From JBFLVT01 sp036804525 (GTDB lineage Bacteria > Bacillota > Desulfotomaculia > Desulfotomaculales > JASEER01), in NCBI GenBank assembly GCA_036804525.1, contig DAIRSE010000023.1, positions 1 through 34,458 of the forward strand: 34,458 nucleotides of DNA, given 5' to 3'. Within the stretch, counting starts at the first letter, position 1. The number at the start of each line of letters is the position of its first letter. Below the pieces are notes generated by a model, which was not told where the DNA came from, did no database searches, and worked only from the letters and a program-made list of their open reading frames with translations. The position numbers and the translations under genes are program-made. Shown one piece after another: positions 1-5,190 of this stretch.

Positions 1-47
1 ATGATTTCGCTTTCCTGCCCCGTATCCAAGACAAATGCCTCCTCCAT
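1..47 (-). CDS. 5' end of an unknown gene running off the left edge
   Basis: An open frame on the minus strand starts at ATG 47-45 and is cut by the window edge after 15 codons, reading MEEAFVLDTGQESEI. Two starts are possible. The ATG at 47 has AAAAGGAG almost touching it. A TTG at 29 is preceded by GGAGGAGG (45-38) with an 8-nt spacer and gives MDTGQESEI. A near-consensus sigma-A promoter lies just upstream (91-64). The peptide is too short to assign a family. The promoter, ribosome site and start in order make a real gene likely; the identity is unknown. Confidence 0.45.
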   Translation of the reverse strand, partial: MEEAFVLDTGQESEI

Positions 48-63
48 TACTCCTTTTACTCTT

Positions 64-91
64 ATTCTAGTCCTTAGGGAATCTTTGTCAA
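64..91 (-). promoter_or_regulatory. Sigma-A promoter for the left-edge gene
   Basis: On the minus strand there is a perfect -35 TTGACA (91-86), a 16-nt spacer and a -10 TAGAAT (69-64, 5/6 match). Transcription would begin near 57, leaving a leader of about 10 nt to the ATG at 47 or about 28 nt to the TTG at 29. Confidence 0.6.
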
Positions 92-104
92 AAGGAAAAC
101 GGGC

Positions 105-131
105 AAATGTGAGGGTCAGACCCTCACATTT
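105..131. repeat. 27-bp dispersed palindrome, copy 1
   Basis: Perfect palindrome with 13-nt arms AAATGTGAGGGTC around one A. The same unit is at 5051-5077 (identical) and 8563-8589 (diverged core). All copies are intergenic. Short palindromes of this kind resemble REP elements moved by Y1 (RAYT) transposases; that link is inference, since no such transposase is in the window. Confidence 0.8.
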
Positions 132-175
132 GGATCGGATGGCTAAGTGCCGGCTGATGGGGCCGGAGGGGCCAG

Positions 176-203
176 AGGGGCGGCTCTCCCGTGCGCGGGG
201 GAG
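176..203 (+). repeat. GC-rich repeat, left copy flanking the first TA pair
   Basis: The segment AGGGGCGGCT followed by CTCCCGTGCGCGGGGGAG recurs at 1094-1123 with two extra T residues between the parts. This copy lacks the right arm AGCCGCCCCT present in the other. Together the two copies bracket the RHH/VapC module in direct orientation. Confidence 0.6.
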
Positions 204-309
204 GAGGTTGTTACCGTTTGCAAGACCATGATACGGTGCCTTATCCGTTCGTGCCAATGGCCGCTCGGAATTAGGGGGCGCAACCAGTATAAGAGGACAC
301 CAAGGTGGT

Positions 310-338
310 TTGACGCCGGGGCGTTTTCGTGCTAATGT
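310..338 (+). promoter_or_regulatory. Sigma-A promoter of the first TA operon
   Basis: TTGACG (310-315), a 17-nt spacer and TAATGT (333-338). The expected transcription start near 345 leaves only about 11 nt before the antitoxin start at 356, so the ribosome site AGAGGTGA (345-352) lies at the very 5' end of the mRNA. Confidence 0.55.
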
Positions 339-355
339 GGGAGCAGAGGTGAAAA

Positions 356-640
356 ATGATGCGTATGCGTTCGCGCCTCAACATCGACCTCCGGGACGAA
401 GGTCTTTACAAGGCGATTAAGATCCAGGCGGTTGAAGAGGGAACCACGGTGAGGGAAATAGTTGTCGCCGCGTTACGCCAGTGGTTCCGCTCCCGAAAAC
501 AAACGGGGACGGGTATCGACCGGACGGCGGTCAAACGGCTGAACCAGGCCCGAAGGAGGATCTTCGGCGATCGGGTGCTGCCCGGCAGCTCGGTGGATCT
601 GATTCGGGAGGCCCGCGAGGAACGGCTTCCGGAGCTATGA
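356..640 (+). CDS. RHH-like antitoxin of a VapBC pair
   Basis: A 94-aa basic protein probably acting as the DNA-binding antitoxin and operon repressor for the PIN toxin that follows. Residues 5-45 have the shape of a ribbon-helix-helix or Arc-type N-terminus: a short strand (RSRLNIDL), then two helices (GLYKAIKIQAVEEG and TVREIVVAALRQWF). The C-terminal half is charged and would be the toxin-binding tail. The start at 356 has AGAGGTGA upstream; the next codon is also ATG (359) and has better spacing. The stop overlaps the toxin start (ATGA, 637-640), typical of translationally coupled TA pairs. The role rests on position and size more than on a recognisable sequence family. Confidence 0.7.
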   Translation: MMRMRSRLNIDLRDEGLYKAIKIQAVEEGTTVREIVVAALRQWFRSRKQTGTGIDRTAVKRLNQARRRIFGDRVLPGSSVDLIREAREERLPEL

Positions 641-1065
641 GCGGAAAACGCGTGGTAGTTGACGCCAGCCTTGCGGTCAAGTGGCTTGTAAATGAAGAGG
701 CCACGGAAGCCGCCGTGGGTTTACTTGAACGCTGGTCCGAAGAAGAAGTCTGTCTGACCGCTCCCTGTCTCCTCTTTACCGAAGTCGCCAACGCCCTCTA
801 TAAGCGGGTGCGCCGGGAAGAAATGGCCCTCGCCGACGCTCAAACCCTTCTGTCGTTTTTGAGTGAGCTGGGTATCGAAATCAAAGAGACCGCGGCCCTC
901 GGTCCCCGGGTGCTGGAGCTGGCCGCGCGCTTTTGCTGCTCCGCCGCCTACGATGCCTGCTACGTGGCTCTGGCGGAGGCCCTGGAATGCGAGTTCTGGA
1001 CGGCCGACGAGCGGCTTTATAACACGGTGAAAACGCAGTTTGAATGGGTGCGCTGCTTATCGTAA
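637..1065 (+). CDS. VapC-type PIN-domain toxin (ribonuclease)
   Basis: A 142-aa single-domain PIN protein, the usual VapC length. The four acidic residues of the Mg-dependent nuclease site are visible: D9 (VVVDAS), E49 (FTEVAN), D106 (AAYDACYVALAE) and D124 (WTADERL). VapC toxins cleave tRNA or rRNA and are neutralised by the cognate antitoxin, here the upstream gene, with which it shares an ATGA overlap. A longer in-frame extension to base 481 lies entirely inside the antitoxin gene, so the start at 637 is preferred. The active site looks intact. The target RNA cannot be inferred from sequence. Confidence 0.9.
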   Translation: MSGKRVVVDASLAVKWLVNEEATEAAVGLLERWSEEEVCLTAPCLLFTEVANALYKRVRREEMALADAQTLLSFLSELGIEIKETAALGPRVLELAARFCCSAAYDACYVALAEALECEFWTADERLYNTVKTQFEWVRCLS

Positions 1066-1093
1066 CGTTCGTCGACGCGGATTTCGACCAAGC

Positions 1094-1131
1094 AGGGGCG
1101 GCTTTCTCCCGTGCGCGGGGGAGCCGCCCCT
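1094..1131. repeat. 38-bp GC-rich hairpin, right copy flanking the first TA pair
   Basis: Perfect outer arms AGGGGCGGCT (1094-1103) and AGCCGCCCCT (1122-1131) enclose a CTCCC...GGGGG region. It sits 28 nt after the vapC stop. There is no T-run, so it is a repeat or hairpin rather than a classical terminator. It shares its left part with 176-203. Confidence 0.6.
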
Positions 1132-1144
1132 CCTACTTAAGGAT

Positions 1145-1230
1145 GCCAAGACGCCAAGGGCGCCAAGAAAGCAGAATGTTGTAAAAGAGTGTTGTTAGGA
1201 ACGGCAATGGACGCCAAGAGCGCGAAGAAT
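1145..1230 (+). repeat. CCAAG-rich degenerate tandem repeat
   Basis: Units such as GCCAAGACGCCAAGGGCGCCAAGAA (here broken as 1145-1159 and 1160-1169) are followed by a second cluster at 1209-1230. A similar cluster lies at 30357-30415. The period is about 9-10 nt and the copies are degenerate. It is intergenic, with no open frame of note. Confidence 0.5.
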
Positions 1231-1269
1231 CCGGAGATAAGAATTGACCGCCGGAGCGAAAAGGTATTC

Positions 1270-1668
1270 CTATGATCGCCCGACGACGCCCAGACCGAAC
1301 TGGTCGAAGTGCCGGTCGAAGGTGAAGGCTACGGGTATGTCATACTGCCGCATTACGACGAAACTCGTGGCGTCGGTATATGAGAAGTCCTTATCCTGGT
1401 ATCGCGCAATGATCTCACGAGCAAGCCTGGCATCCCCGGGCGAGACGTGGATGAGGTTCCAGTCGTAGGAAAGAAGCCATTCCCTTGCGAGCTGTCGCCC
1501 CATCCGTGCCAGCAGCAGGGCGTGCGTTTCGGCGATCAGGAAGCTGGTCATAATCAGTTGCGCTTCCCGTCGGACAAGGTCATTCAGAGTGGCGAGGGCG
1601 GCTTCGTGCCAGCGGTCACGGCGGTTGATGAGGGCCAGGACAGCACCGGAGTCCACCAGAACCTTCAC
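1270..1668 (-). CDS. VapC-type PIN-domain toxin, second pair
   Basis: A 132-aa PIN-domain protein on the minus strand. The catalytic acids are D6 (LVDSGAV), E47 (IAETHALL), D99 (YTDATSF) and D118 (TFDRHF). This is the subfamily with the C-terminal pattern SYTDATSF...AFTFDRHF, typically paired with AbrB- or RHH-type antitoxins. It overlaps the upstream AbrB-type gene by ATGA (1665-1668), so toxin translation is coupled to antitoxin translation. It differs clearly from the PIN protein at 637-1065, so the two are not a recent duplication. It appears intact. Confidence 0.9.
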   Translation of the reverse strand: MKVLVDSGAVLALINRRDRWHEAALATLNDLVRREAQLIMTSFLIAETHALLLARMGRQLAREWLLSYDWNLIHVSPGDARLAREIIARYQDKDFSYTDATSFVVMRQYDIPVAFTFDRHFDQFGLGVVGRS

Positions 1669-1937
1669 TCCTGGCGTTCCTCCTCGGCTGCCGCCAGGTA
1701 AGCGTCATGCTTCTCAGCGAGGTCGGGCGGTCCTTCGCCCCGACCGATGAGGCTGAAAATCGCGCTGCTTCGGCTGGCCTTTTTGAGCGGTGCAACTTTC
1801 CGCAGGATCACCTCATCGCCGTGAACGTGCACGGCGAGGTAGTCGCCGCGTTCGATACCCAAAAGCCTGCGGGCGGATGCAGGCAGGGTCATCTGGCCCT
1901 TGGCGGTGACCTTGATCACCTCGAACTGTTCGTCCAT
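1665..1937 (-). CDS. AbrB/SpoVT-fold antitoxin
   Basis: A 90-aa antitoxin with an N-terminal AbrB/MazE swapped-hairpin domain (about residues 7-50: VIKVTAKGQMTLPASARRLL, then GDYLAVHV and DEVILRKV). It should dimerise on the operator upstream of its own gene, while the C-terminal tail (51-90) binds the PIN toxin. The start at 1937 is chosen because AAAGGAA precedes it and the domain begins directly after. An in-frame extension to 2003 runs through the promoter and operator region and is rejected. It shares a 4-nt overlap with the toxin gene. Confidence 0.85.
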   Translation of the reverse strand: MDEQFEVIKVTAKGQMTLPASARRLLGIERGDYLAVHVHGDEVILRKVAPLKKASRSSAIFSLIGRGEGPPDLAEKHDAYLAAAEEERQE

Positions 1938-1954
1938 CCGCTCACATTCCTTTC

Positions 1955-2003
1955 TGTAAGAATTCCTTACAAGTAAGGTAATACACAAGGTCCTAGGTGT
2001 CAA
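1955..2003 (-). promoter_or_regulatory. Promoter and palindromic operator of the AbrB/VapC operon
   Basis: The minus strand carries a perfect -35 TTGACA (2003-1998). The -10 region about 17 nt on (TACCTT) is weak. It merges into two overlapping palindromes: CCTTACAAGTAAGG (1965-1978, perfect) and the imperfect TGTAAGAATTCCTTACA (1955-1971). Overlap of operator-like palindromes with the -10 fits autorepression by the AbrB-type antitoxin; this is inference. Confidence 0.5.
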
Positions 2004-2029
2004 GGGTTATCTTCACAGCCATTGAATGA

Positions 2030-2081
2030 CAGGAATATCGCGGCCCGATTGCGGTGATCCTGGTCGATAACGGATCGACGG
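2030..2081 (+). pseudogene. 52-bp stray copy of a glycosyltransferase core segment
   Basis: These 52 bases match 4037-4088, inside the glycosyltransferase gene, with a single difference (A at 2035, G at 4042). In the parent gene this segment encodes the metal/nucleotide-binding part around VILVDNGSTDG. Here a TGA at 2027-2029 precedes the frame, although it stays open downstream to a TAA at about 2190. It is a fragment, not a functional gene. Similarity stops sharply on both sides. Confidence 0.8.
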
Positions 2082-2163
2082 GTAGAAATGATGGTAAATG
2101 CTGGCAGGTAGTTACGGGCGACCCTGAGTTTTTATTGTTTACGAGCGGTAGGTTTGCGGTTTA

Positions 2164-2177
2164 CCCTATTTGTAGGG
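2164..2177. promoter_or_regulatory. Small inverted repeat upstream of the MNT/HEPN operon
   Basis: CCCTA TTTG TAGGG, a 5-bp perfect inverted repeat with a 4-nt centre, lies about 55 nt before the MNT start. It may be an operator for the TA pair. No convincing -35/-10 pair was found beside it. Confidence 0.25.
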
Positions 2178-2230
2178 AAGAATTGCGATAAGGACAGTAC
2201 CGGCAAGTATGACAAATGGGGTATGGCCTA

Positions 2231-2725
2231 ATGAAACTCCTGGATACGTTCAATGGTTTTCTGGCTGAGGTTGAGCGGCAGGCCAAGGCCTATTATGGTG
2301 AGCGGCTCGTTACGCTGGCCGTGTTTGGGTCGGTGGGCAGGGGAACACCGAGGCCGGATTCCGACGTTGATCTTCTGTTGGTGATCGACGGGCTGCCACC
2401 GGGGAGGTTGCCGCGAATCAGGGAATTTGATCGAGTTGAACAGGCCCTTACCCCGTACCTGCAACAACTCCGGCGCCAAGGCATCGACACCTGCCTTTCG
2501 CCGGTGATCAAGTCACCGGAAGAGGTCTTGCGGGGGAGCTTGCTGTTCCTGGACATGATTGAGGACGCACGCTTGCTTTACGATCGTGAAGGTTTCTTTG
2601 CCCGGTTTCTGGAGCGTTTCCGCAAGCGGCTCGAAAAGCTTGGGGCCAGACGGGTGAAGAGCGGCGGGGCATGGCACTGGGTGCTGAAAGACGATTACCG
2701 GGTCGGGGAGGTTTTCGAGATATGA
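2231..2725 (+). CDS. MNT-type nucleotidyltransferase antitoxin (MntA-like)
   Basis: A 164-aa minimal nucleotidyltransferase with the defining pol-beta motif: G33-S34 followed by S44-D45-x-D47 (FGSVGRGT...DSDVDLLLV). In characterised HEPN/MNT modules this enzyme modifies, usually AMPylates, the HEPN ribonuclease and silences it. The active-site acids are present, so the enzyme should be functional. The C-terminal part (about 105-164) is longer than in the smallest MNT proteins. The start at 2231 has GGGG 9 nt upstream; an in-frame ATG at 2216 has no ribosome site. The stop overlaps the HEPN start (ATGA, 2722-2725). Confidence 0.82.
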   Translation: MKLLDTFNGFLAEVERQAKAYYGERLVTLAVFGSVGRGTPRPDSDVDLLLVIDGLPPGRLPRIREFDRVEQALTPYLQQLRRQGIDTCLSPVIKSPEEVLRGSLLFLDMIEDARLLYDREGFFARFLERFRKRLEKLGARRVKSGGAWHWVLKDDYRVGEVFEI

Positions 2726-3135
2726 CGAACCGTACTCTGGCTCAGAGCTACCTGATTAAGGCCATCAAGCGTCTGAAGATCCTTTCCGTGCTCCTGCAGG
2801 AAGAAGCCTACTCCGATGTGATCAGGGAAGCTCAGGAGATCGTGGAACTGGCCCTGAAGGGGATGTTGCGGCAAGTGGGAGTGGAGCCGCCCAAGCAGCA
2901 CGATGTCGGCGGTCTTGTGGTTGAGTTCGAGGGCCGCTTTCCTCCCGAAGTTGCGGCCAACGCAGCGCACCTGGCCCGGATATCCAAGTGGCTTCGCAAG
3001 GAGAGGGAGTTTTCTTTTTACGGCGACATAGATTTCATCCCCACGGAGGAATACACGGAGGCCGACGCGCAGAAAGCGATCAGCGACGCCTCGTTCGTCG
3101 TGGAAATGGCCCGGCTGGTCATTCCTCCCGACTGA
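2722..3135 (+). CDS. HEPN-domain toxin partner of the MNT protein
   Basis: A 137-aa all-helical HEPN protein of the PF05168-like type. Residues 5-52 form the first helical pair (AQSYLIKAIKRLKILSVLLQ and DVIREAQEIVELALKGMLRQ), and the PPKQHD motif with H60 sits where this family has its conserved histidine. A classical R-x4-6-H ribonuclease motif is not evident, so the protein could be a nuclease with a diverged site or a non-catalytic partner. Coupling with the MNT gene by ATGA overlap supports a TA or nucleotide-modification module. A start further upstream at 2671 would lie inside the MNT gene and is rejected. Confidence 0.78.
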   Translation: MTNRTLAQSYLIKAIKRLKILSVLLQEEAYSDVIREAQEIVELALKGMLRQVGVEPPKQHDVGGLVVEFEGRFPPEVAANAAHLARISKWLRKEREFSFYGDIDFIPTEEYTEADAQKAISDASFVVEMARLVIPPD

Positions 3136-3207
3136 CAGACTAATTGGTGCCGGACACTTGAATTCTCCGGCGCCAGTTCATCTCAGGTTATCAAGTTTTT
3201 GTTAAAC

Positions 3208-3249
3208 GGCGAAAGCAAAGCCCCCCTTGCGAGGGGCTTTGCTTTCGCC
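3208..3249. repeat. Long perfect hairpin after the HEPN gene
   Basis: A 17-bp perfect stem: left arm from 3208 (GGCGAAAGCAAAGCCCC), right arm 3233-3249 (GGGGCTTTGCTTTCGCC), short CCTTGCGA-type loop. It lies 73 nt after the HEPN stop. Neither strand has a clean T-run after the stem (plus: GGGCGGC; minus: GTTTAAC). It could be a terminator of either strand without a strong U-tract, or a repeat. Confidence 0.5.
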
Positions 3250-3544
3250 GGGCGGCGCTCAGCTTGATTGTGCGGCGCCGGGATAGAGGCACTCTCCGAA
3301 GCGGCCGAAGCCTCCGGGACCAAGAAGGCCTGTGAAGCCCGGCCCGTTCTTCAGCCTTTCGATGATCTGGTCGGCTAAGCATAAAACCCCGCTGTTACAA
3401 GTATGTGAGAAAGTTGTGGCAAATAGGTGAATTTTGGCACAGGACGGCCTGGCCTTCGCGCCGGGGCATGTTTGGCATGTGTTGCGCAAACATGATAAAC
3501 TTACTAATGTTTTGGGTAGCGCCGGCATGCTAACATCTACATAA
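3250..3544. other. Gene-poor stretch before the glycosyltransferase
   Basis: No convincing gene is visible. On the minus strand a frame ending at TGA 3261-3259 reads as a plausible glycine-rich peptide (LADQIIERLKNGPGF then TGLLGPGGFGRFGE). It has no start codon in frame; the nearest ATG (3382) with GCGGGG upstream is one base out of frame. It could be a decayed small gene. An inverted repeat CATGTTTG/CAAACATG occupies 3467-3474 and 3487-3494. Confidence 0.3.
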
Positions 3545-3591
3545 CCGAGCCGCCGGAAGGGCTCGGCCCGACCGCGGACAGGCGGTGCGGG
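3545..3591 (+). promoter_or_regulatory. Two consecutive hairpins in the glycosyltransferase leader
   Basis: Hairpin 1 is CCGAGCC (3545-3551)/GGCTCGG (3560-3566). Hairpin 2 is CCCG-ACCGC (3567-3575)/GCGGT-g-CGGG (3582-3591), directly adjoining the first. They end 34 nt before the ATG and 16 nt before the likely ribosome site. They do not match any riboswitch class I can name; a structured leader is inferred. Confidence 0.35.
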
Positions 3592-3625
3592 CTCATTCAT
3601 TTCCACCGGAGAACGTGCCTTTCGC

Positions 3626-5020
3626 ATGAGACAGCATCCCGTTACGCGCCACACAGATCTGAATCCGGCTGCAGCCCCGGCGAAAGGCCGGGTGCCGGGC
3701 GTTCGGCATCCCGTGCCCGCCCGCAGGTATATACGGGTGGCCTTGAAGTTCTGGATGACGCAGGCCGCCGCTCTTGCCTGGGTTGCCGTGTCCGTGGTCC
3801 TCTCCCAGCCCTGGCTGCACGATCTGAGCCAGGTCGTGGGCTTTCTCCCGGCGCTGCTGATTATCACCTTTGTCGCCTACGCGCCCGGATACCTCGTCGC
3901 TTTTCTCGCCGTCGGTCTGCTGCTTGACCGGCAGCCCCCCTTCAAGGTGGCCGACCCCGACTTGCCGGTGACAATTCTGATTGCCGCCCGCAACGAAGCG
4001 CCGGACATCGGGATGACTCTCCGGTACATCGCCCGCCAGGAGTATCGCGGCCCGATTGCGGTGATCCTGGTCGATAACGGATCGACGGACGGGACGGCGG
4101 ATGTCGCGCGGGCGGCGGCGGAGGAGCTGAAGCTGGACTTTGTGTGCCTGCGCGAGGAGAGACCGGGGAAGAACTTCGCCCTCAACGCGGGATTGCCCGA
4201 GGTCAAGACACCGTACTTTATGACCCTCGATGCGGACACGCTGCTCCATCCCCTGGCTGTGAAACACATCATGGCCAGGCTTTTGTCCTCGCCTCCCGAT
4301 GTGGGCGCCGTGGCGGGTCACGTCCTCGTCCGGAACAGCAGGGAGAATTTCTGGACGAGGGTCCAGGAATGGGACTATTTCGTCGGCATCGCCTCGATCA
4401 AGCGGATGCAGGGTCTTTACCAGGGCACGCTGGTCGCCCAGGGGGCTTTCAGCCTTTACAAAACCGAGGCCGTGCGCCGGGCCGGCGGGTGGCCGGACGC
4501 CATCGGGGAGGATATCGTACTTACCTGGAAGCTGCTCGAATCCGGCTACAGGGTGTACTTTGAGCCGACGGCTGTGGCTTTTACGACTGTTCCCAGCACC
4601 GGGCGGCATTTTTTCCGGCAGAGGAGTCGCTGGGCAAGGGGGATGTTCGAGGGTATCAGGACGGTCTATCCCTGGCAGCAGCCGACCTATTTGAAGAAAT
4701 TCCTGACCGGAGTGGATCTGGTGATCCCGGTGATCGACTTCTTTTACACGCTGGTGTGGATCCCCGGCCTGGTACTGGCCTGTTTCGGCAAGTATTACAT
4801 TGTCGGGCCGTACACCCTTCTGGTCCTGCCGCTCAACGTCGCCATGACCCTGATCATGTATAACTACCAGAAAAAAGTGTTCGGCCGCCTTGATCTCCGC
4901 GTCAGGAAAAACAGGCTGGGCCTTTTGGCTTACGTGCTCGTTTACCAGTTGATTGTCTCGCCGATTTCCCTTTGGGGTTACATCCAGGAGCTCTTGCAAA
5001 TGCGCCGCGTCTGGCGCTGA
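3626..5020 (+). CDS. Processive family-2 glycosyltransferase, membrane-bound (PgaC/IcaA-like)
   Basis: A 464-aa inner-membrane polysaccharide synthase. Two hydrophobic segments (about 44-64 and 70-100) precede a cytosolic GT-A domain (about 114-340), and two or three more follow (about 362-410 and 430-450). All hallmarks of the processive GT2/HasA-BcsA-PgaC group are present: D150 (LVDNGST), the DxD D202-A-D204, E295-D296 as catalytic base (GEDIVLTW) and QxxRW at 332-336. It should polymerise a beta-linked sugar from a UDP-sugar and help export it; the sugar cannot be deduced. The first 35 residues are polar and unusual, and the ribosome site (CGGAGA) is 13 nt away, so translation may begin later. 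The gene stands alone, without pga/ica partners. Part of its core is duplicated at 2030-2081. Confidence 0.85.
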   Translation: MRQHPVTRHTDLNPAAAPAKGRVPGVRHPVPARRYIRVALKFWMTQAAALAWVAVSVVLSQPWLHDLSQVVGFLPALLIITFVAYAPGYLVAFLAVGLLLDRQPPFKVADPDLPVTILIAARNEAPDIGMTLRYIARQEYRGPIAVILVDNGSTDGTADVARAAAEELKLDFVCLREERPGKNFALNAGLPEVKTPYFMTLDADTLLHPLAVKHIMARLLSSPPDVGAVAGHVLVRNSRENFWTRVQEWDYFVGIASIKRMQGLYQGTLVAQGAFSLYKTEAVRRAGGWPDAIGEDIVLTWKLLESGYRVYFEPTAVAFTTVPSTGRHFFRQRSRWARGMFEGIRTVYPWQQPTYLKKFLTGVDLVIPVIDFFYTLVWIPGLVLACFGKYYIVGPYTLLVLPLNVAMTLIMYNYQKKVFGRLDLRVRKNRLGLLAYVLVYQLIVSPISLWGYIQELLQMRRVWR

Positions 5021-5050
5021 CGGTGTCAAGTCTCTGATCCCAAATGTGAC

Positions 5051-5077
5051 AAATGTGAGGGTCAGACCCTCACATTT
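5051..5077. repeat. 27-bp dispersed palindrome, copy 2
   Basis: Identical to copy 1 at 105-131, with arms AAATGTGAGGGTC around A. The flank is extended: CCCAAATGTGA just upstream (from 5039) can also pair with TCACATTTGGG, giving alternative stems. It lies between the convergent glycosyltransferase and S-layer genes. Confidence 0.8.
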
Positions 5078-5109
5078 GGGGGTGGGGATGAAGTATAGAA
5101 TTCAGAAAC

Positions 5110-5144
5110 AGAGAGGGATGCGGAACGCATCCCTCTCTGATTTT
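5110..5144. terminator. Bidirectional intrinsic terminator between convergent genes
   Basis: A perfect 13-bp stem AGAGAGGGATGCG/CGCATCCCTCTCT with a GAA loop (5110-5138), followed on the plus strand by GATTTT and on the minus strand by GTTTCTG. It is 52 nt past the S-layer stop and 90 nt past the glycosyltransferase stop, so it can serve both. Confidence 0.75.
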
Positions 5145-5190
5145 GGGTAGTTGACGAGATGACGAATGCTATAAGCGTAAGTGGGTGTGC

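Noticed and set aside
1145..1230. CRISPR-like array
   Set aside because: Units are only 9-10 nt, degenerate and without unique spacers; no cas genes in the window.
3250..3400. Lysine, cobalamin or c-di-AMP riboswitch
   Set aside because: Short look-alike strings (GATAGAGGC, GGCCGAAGCC) occur, but the conserved blocks do not appear in the right order on either strand.
3593..5029. Long open frame (478 codons) antisense to the glycosyltransferase
   Set aside because: It mirrors the GT2 gene, lacks a recognisable fold, and its Pro/Arg/His-rich composition is that of a GC-rich antisense frame.
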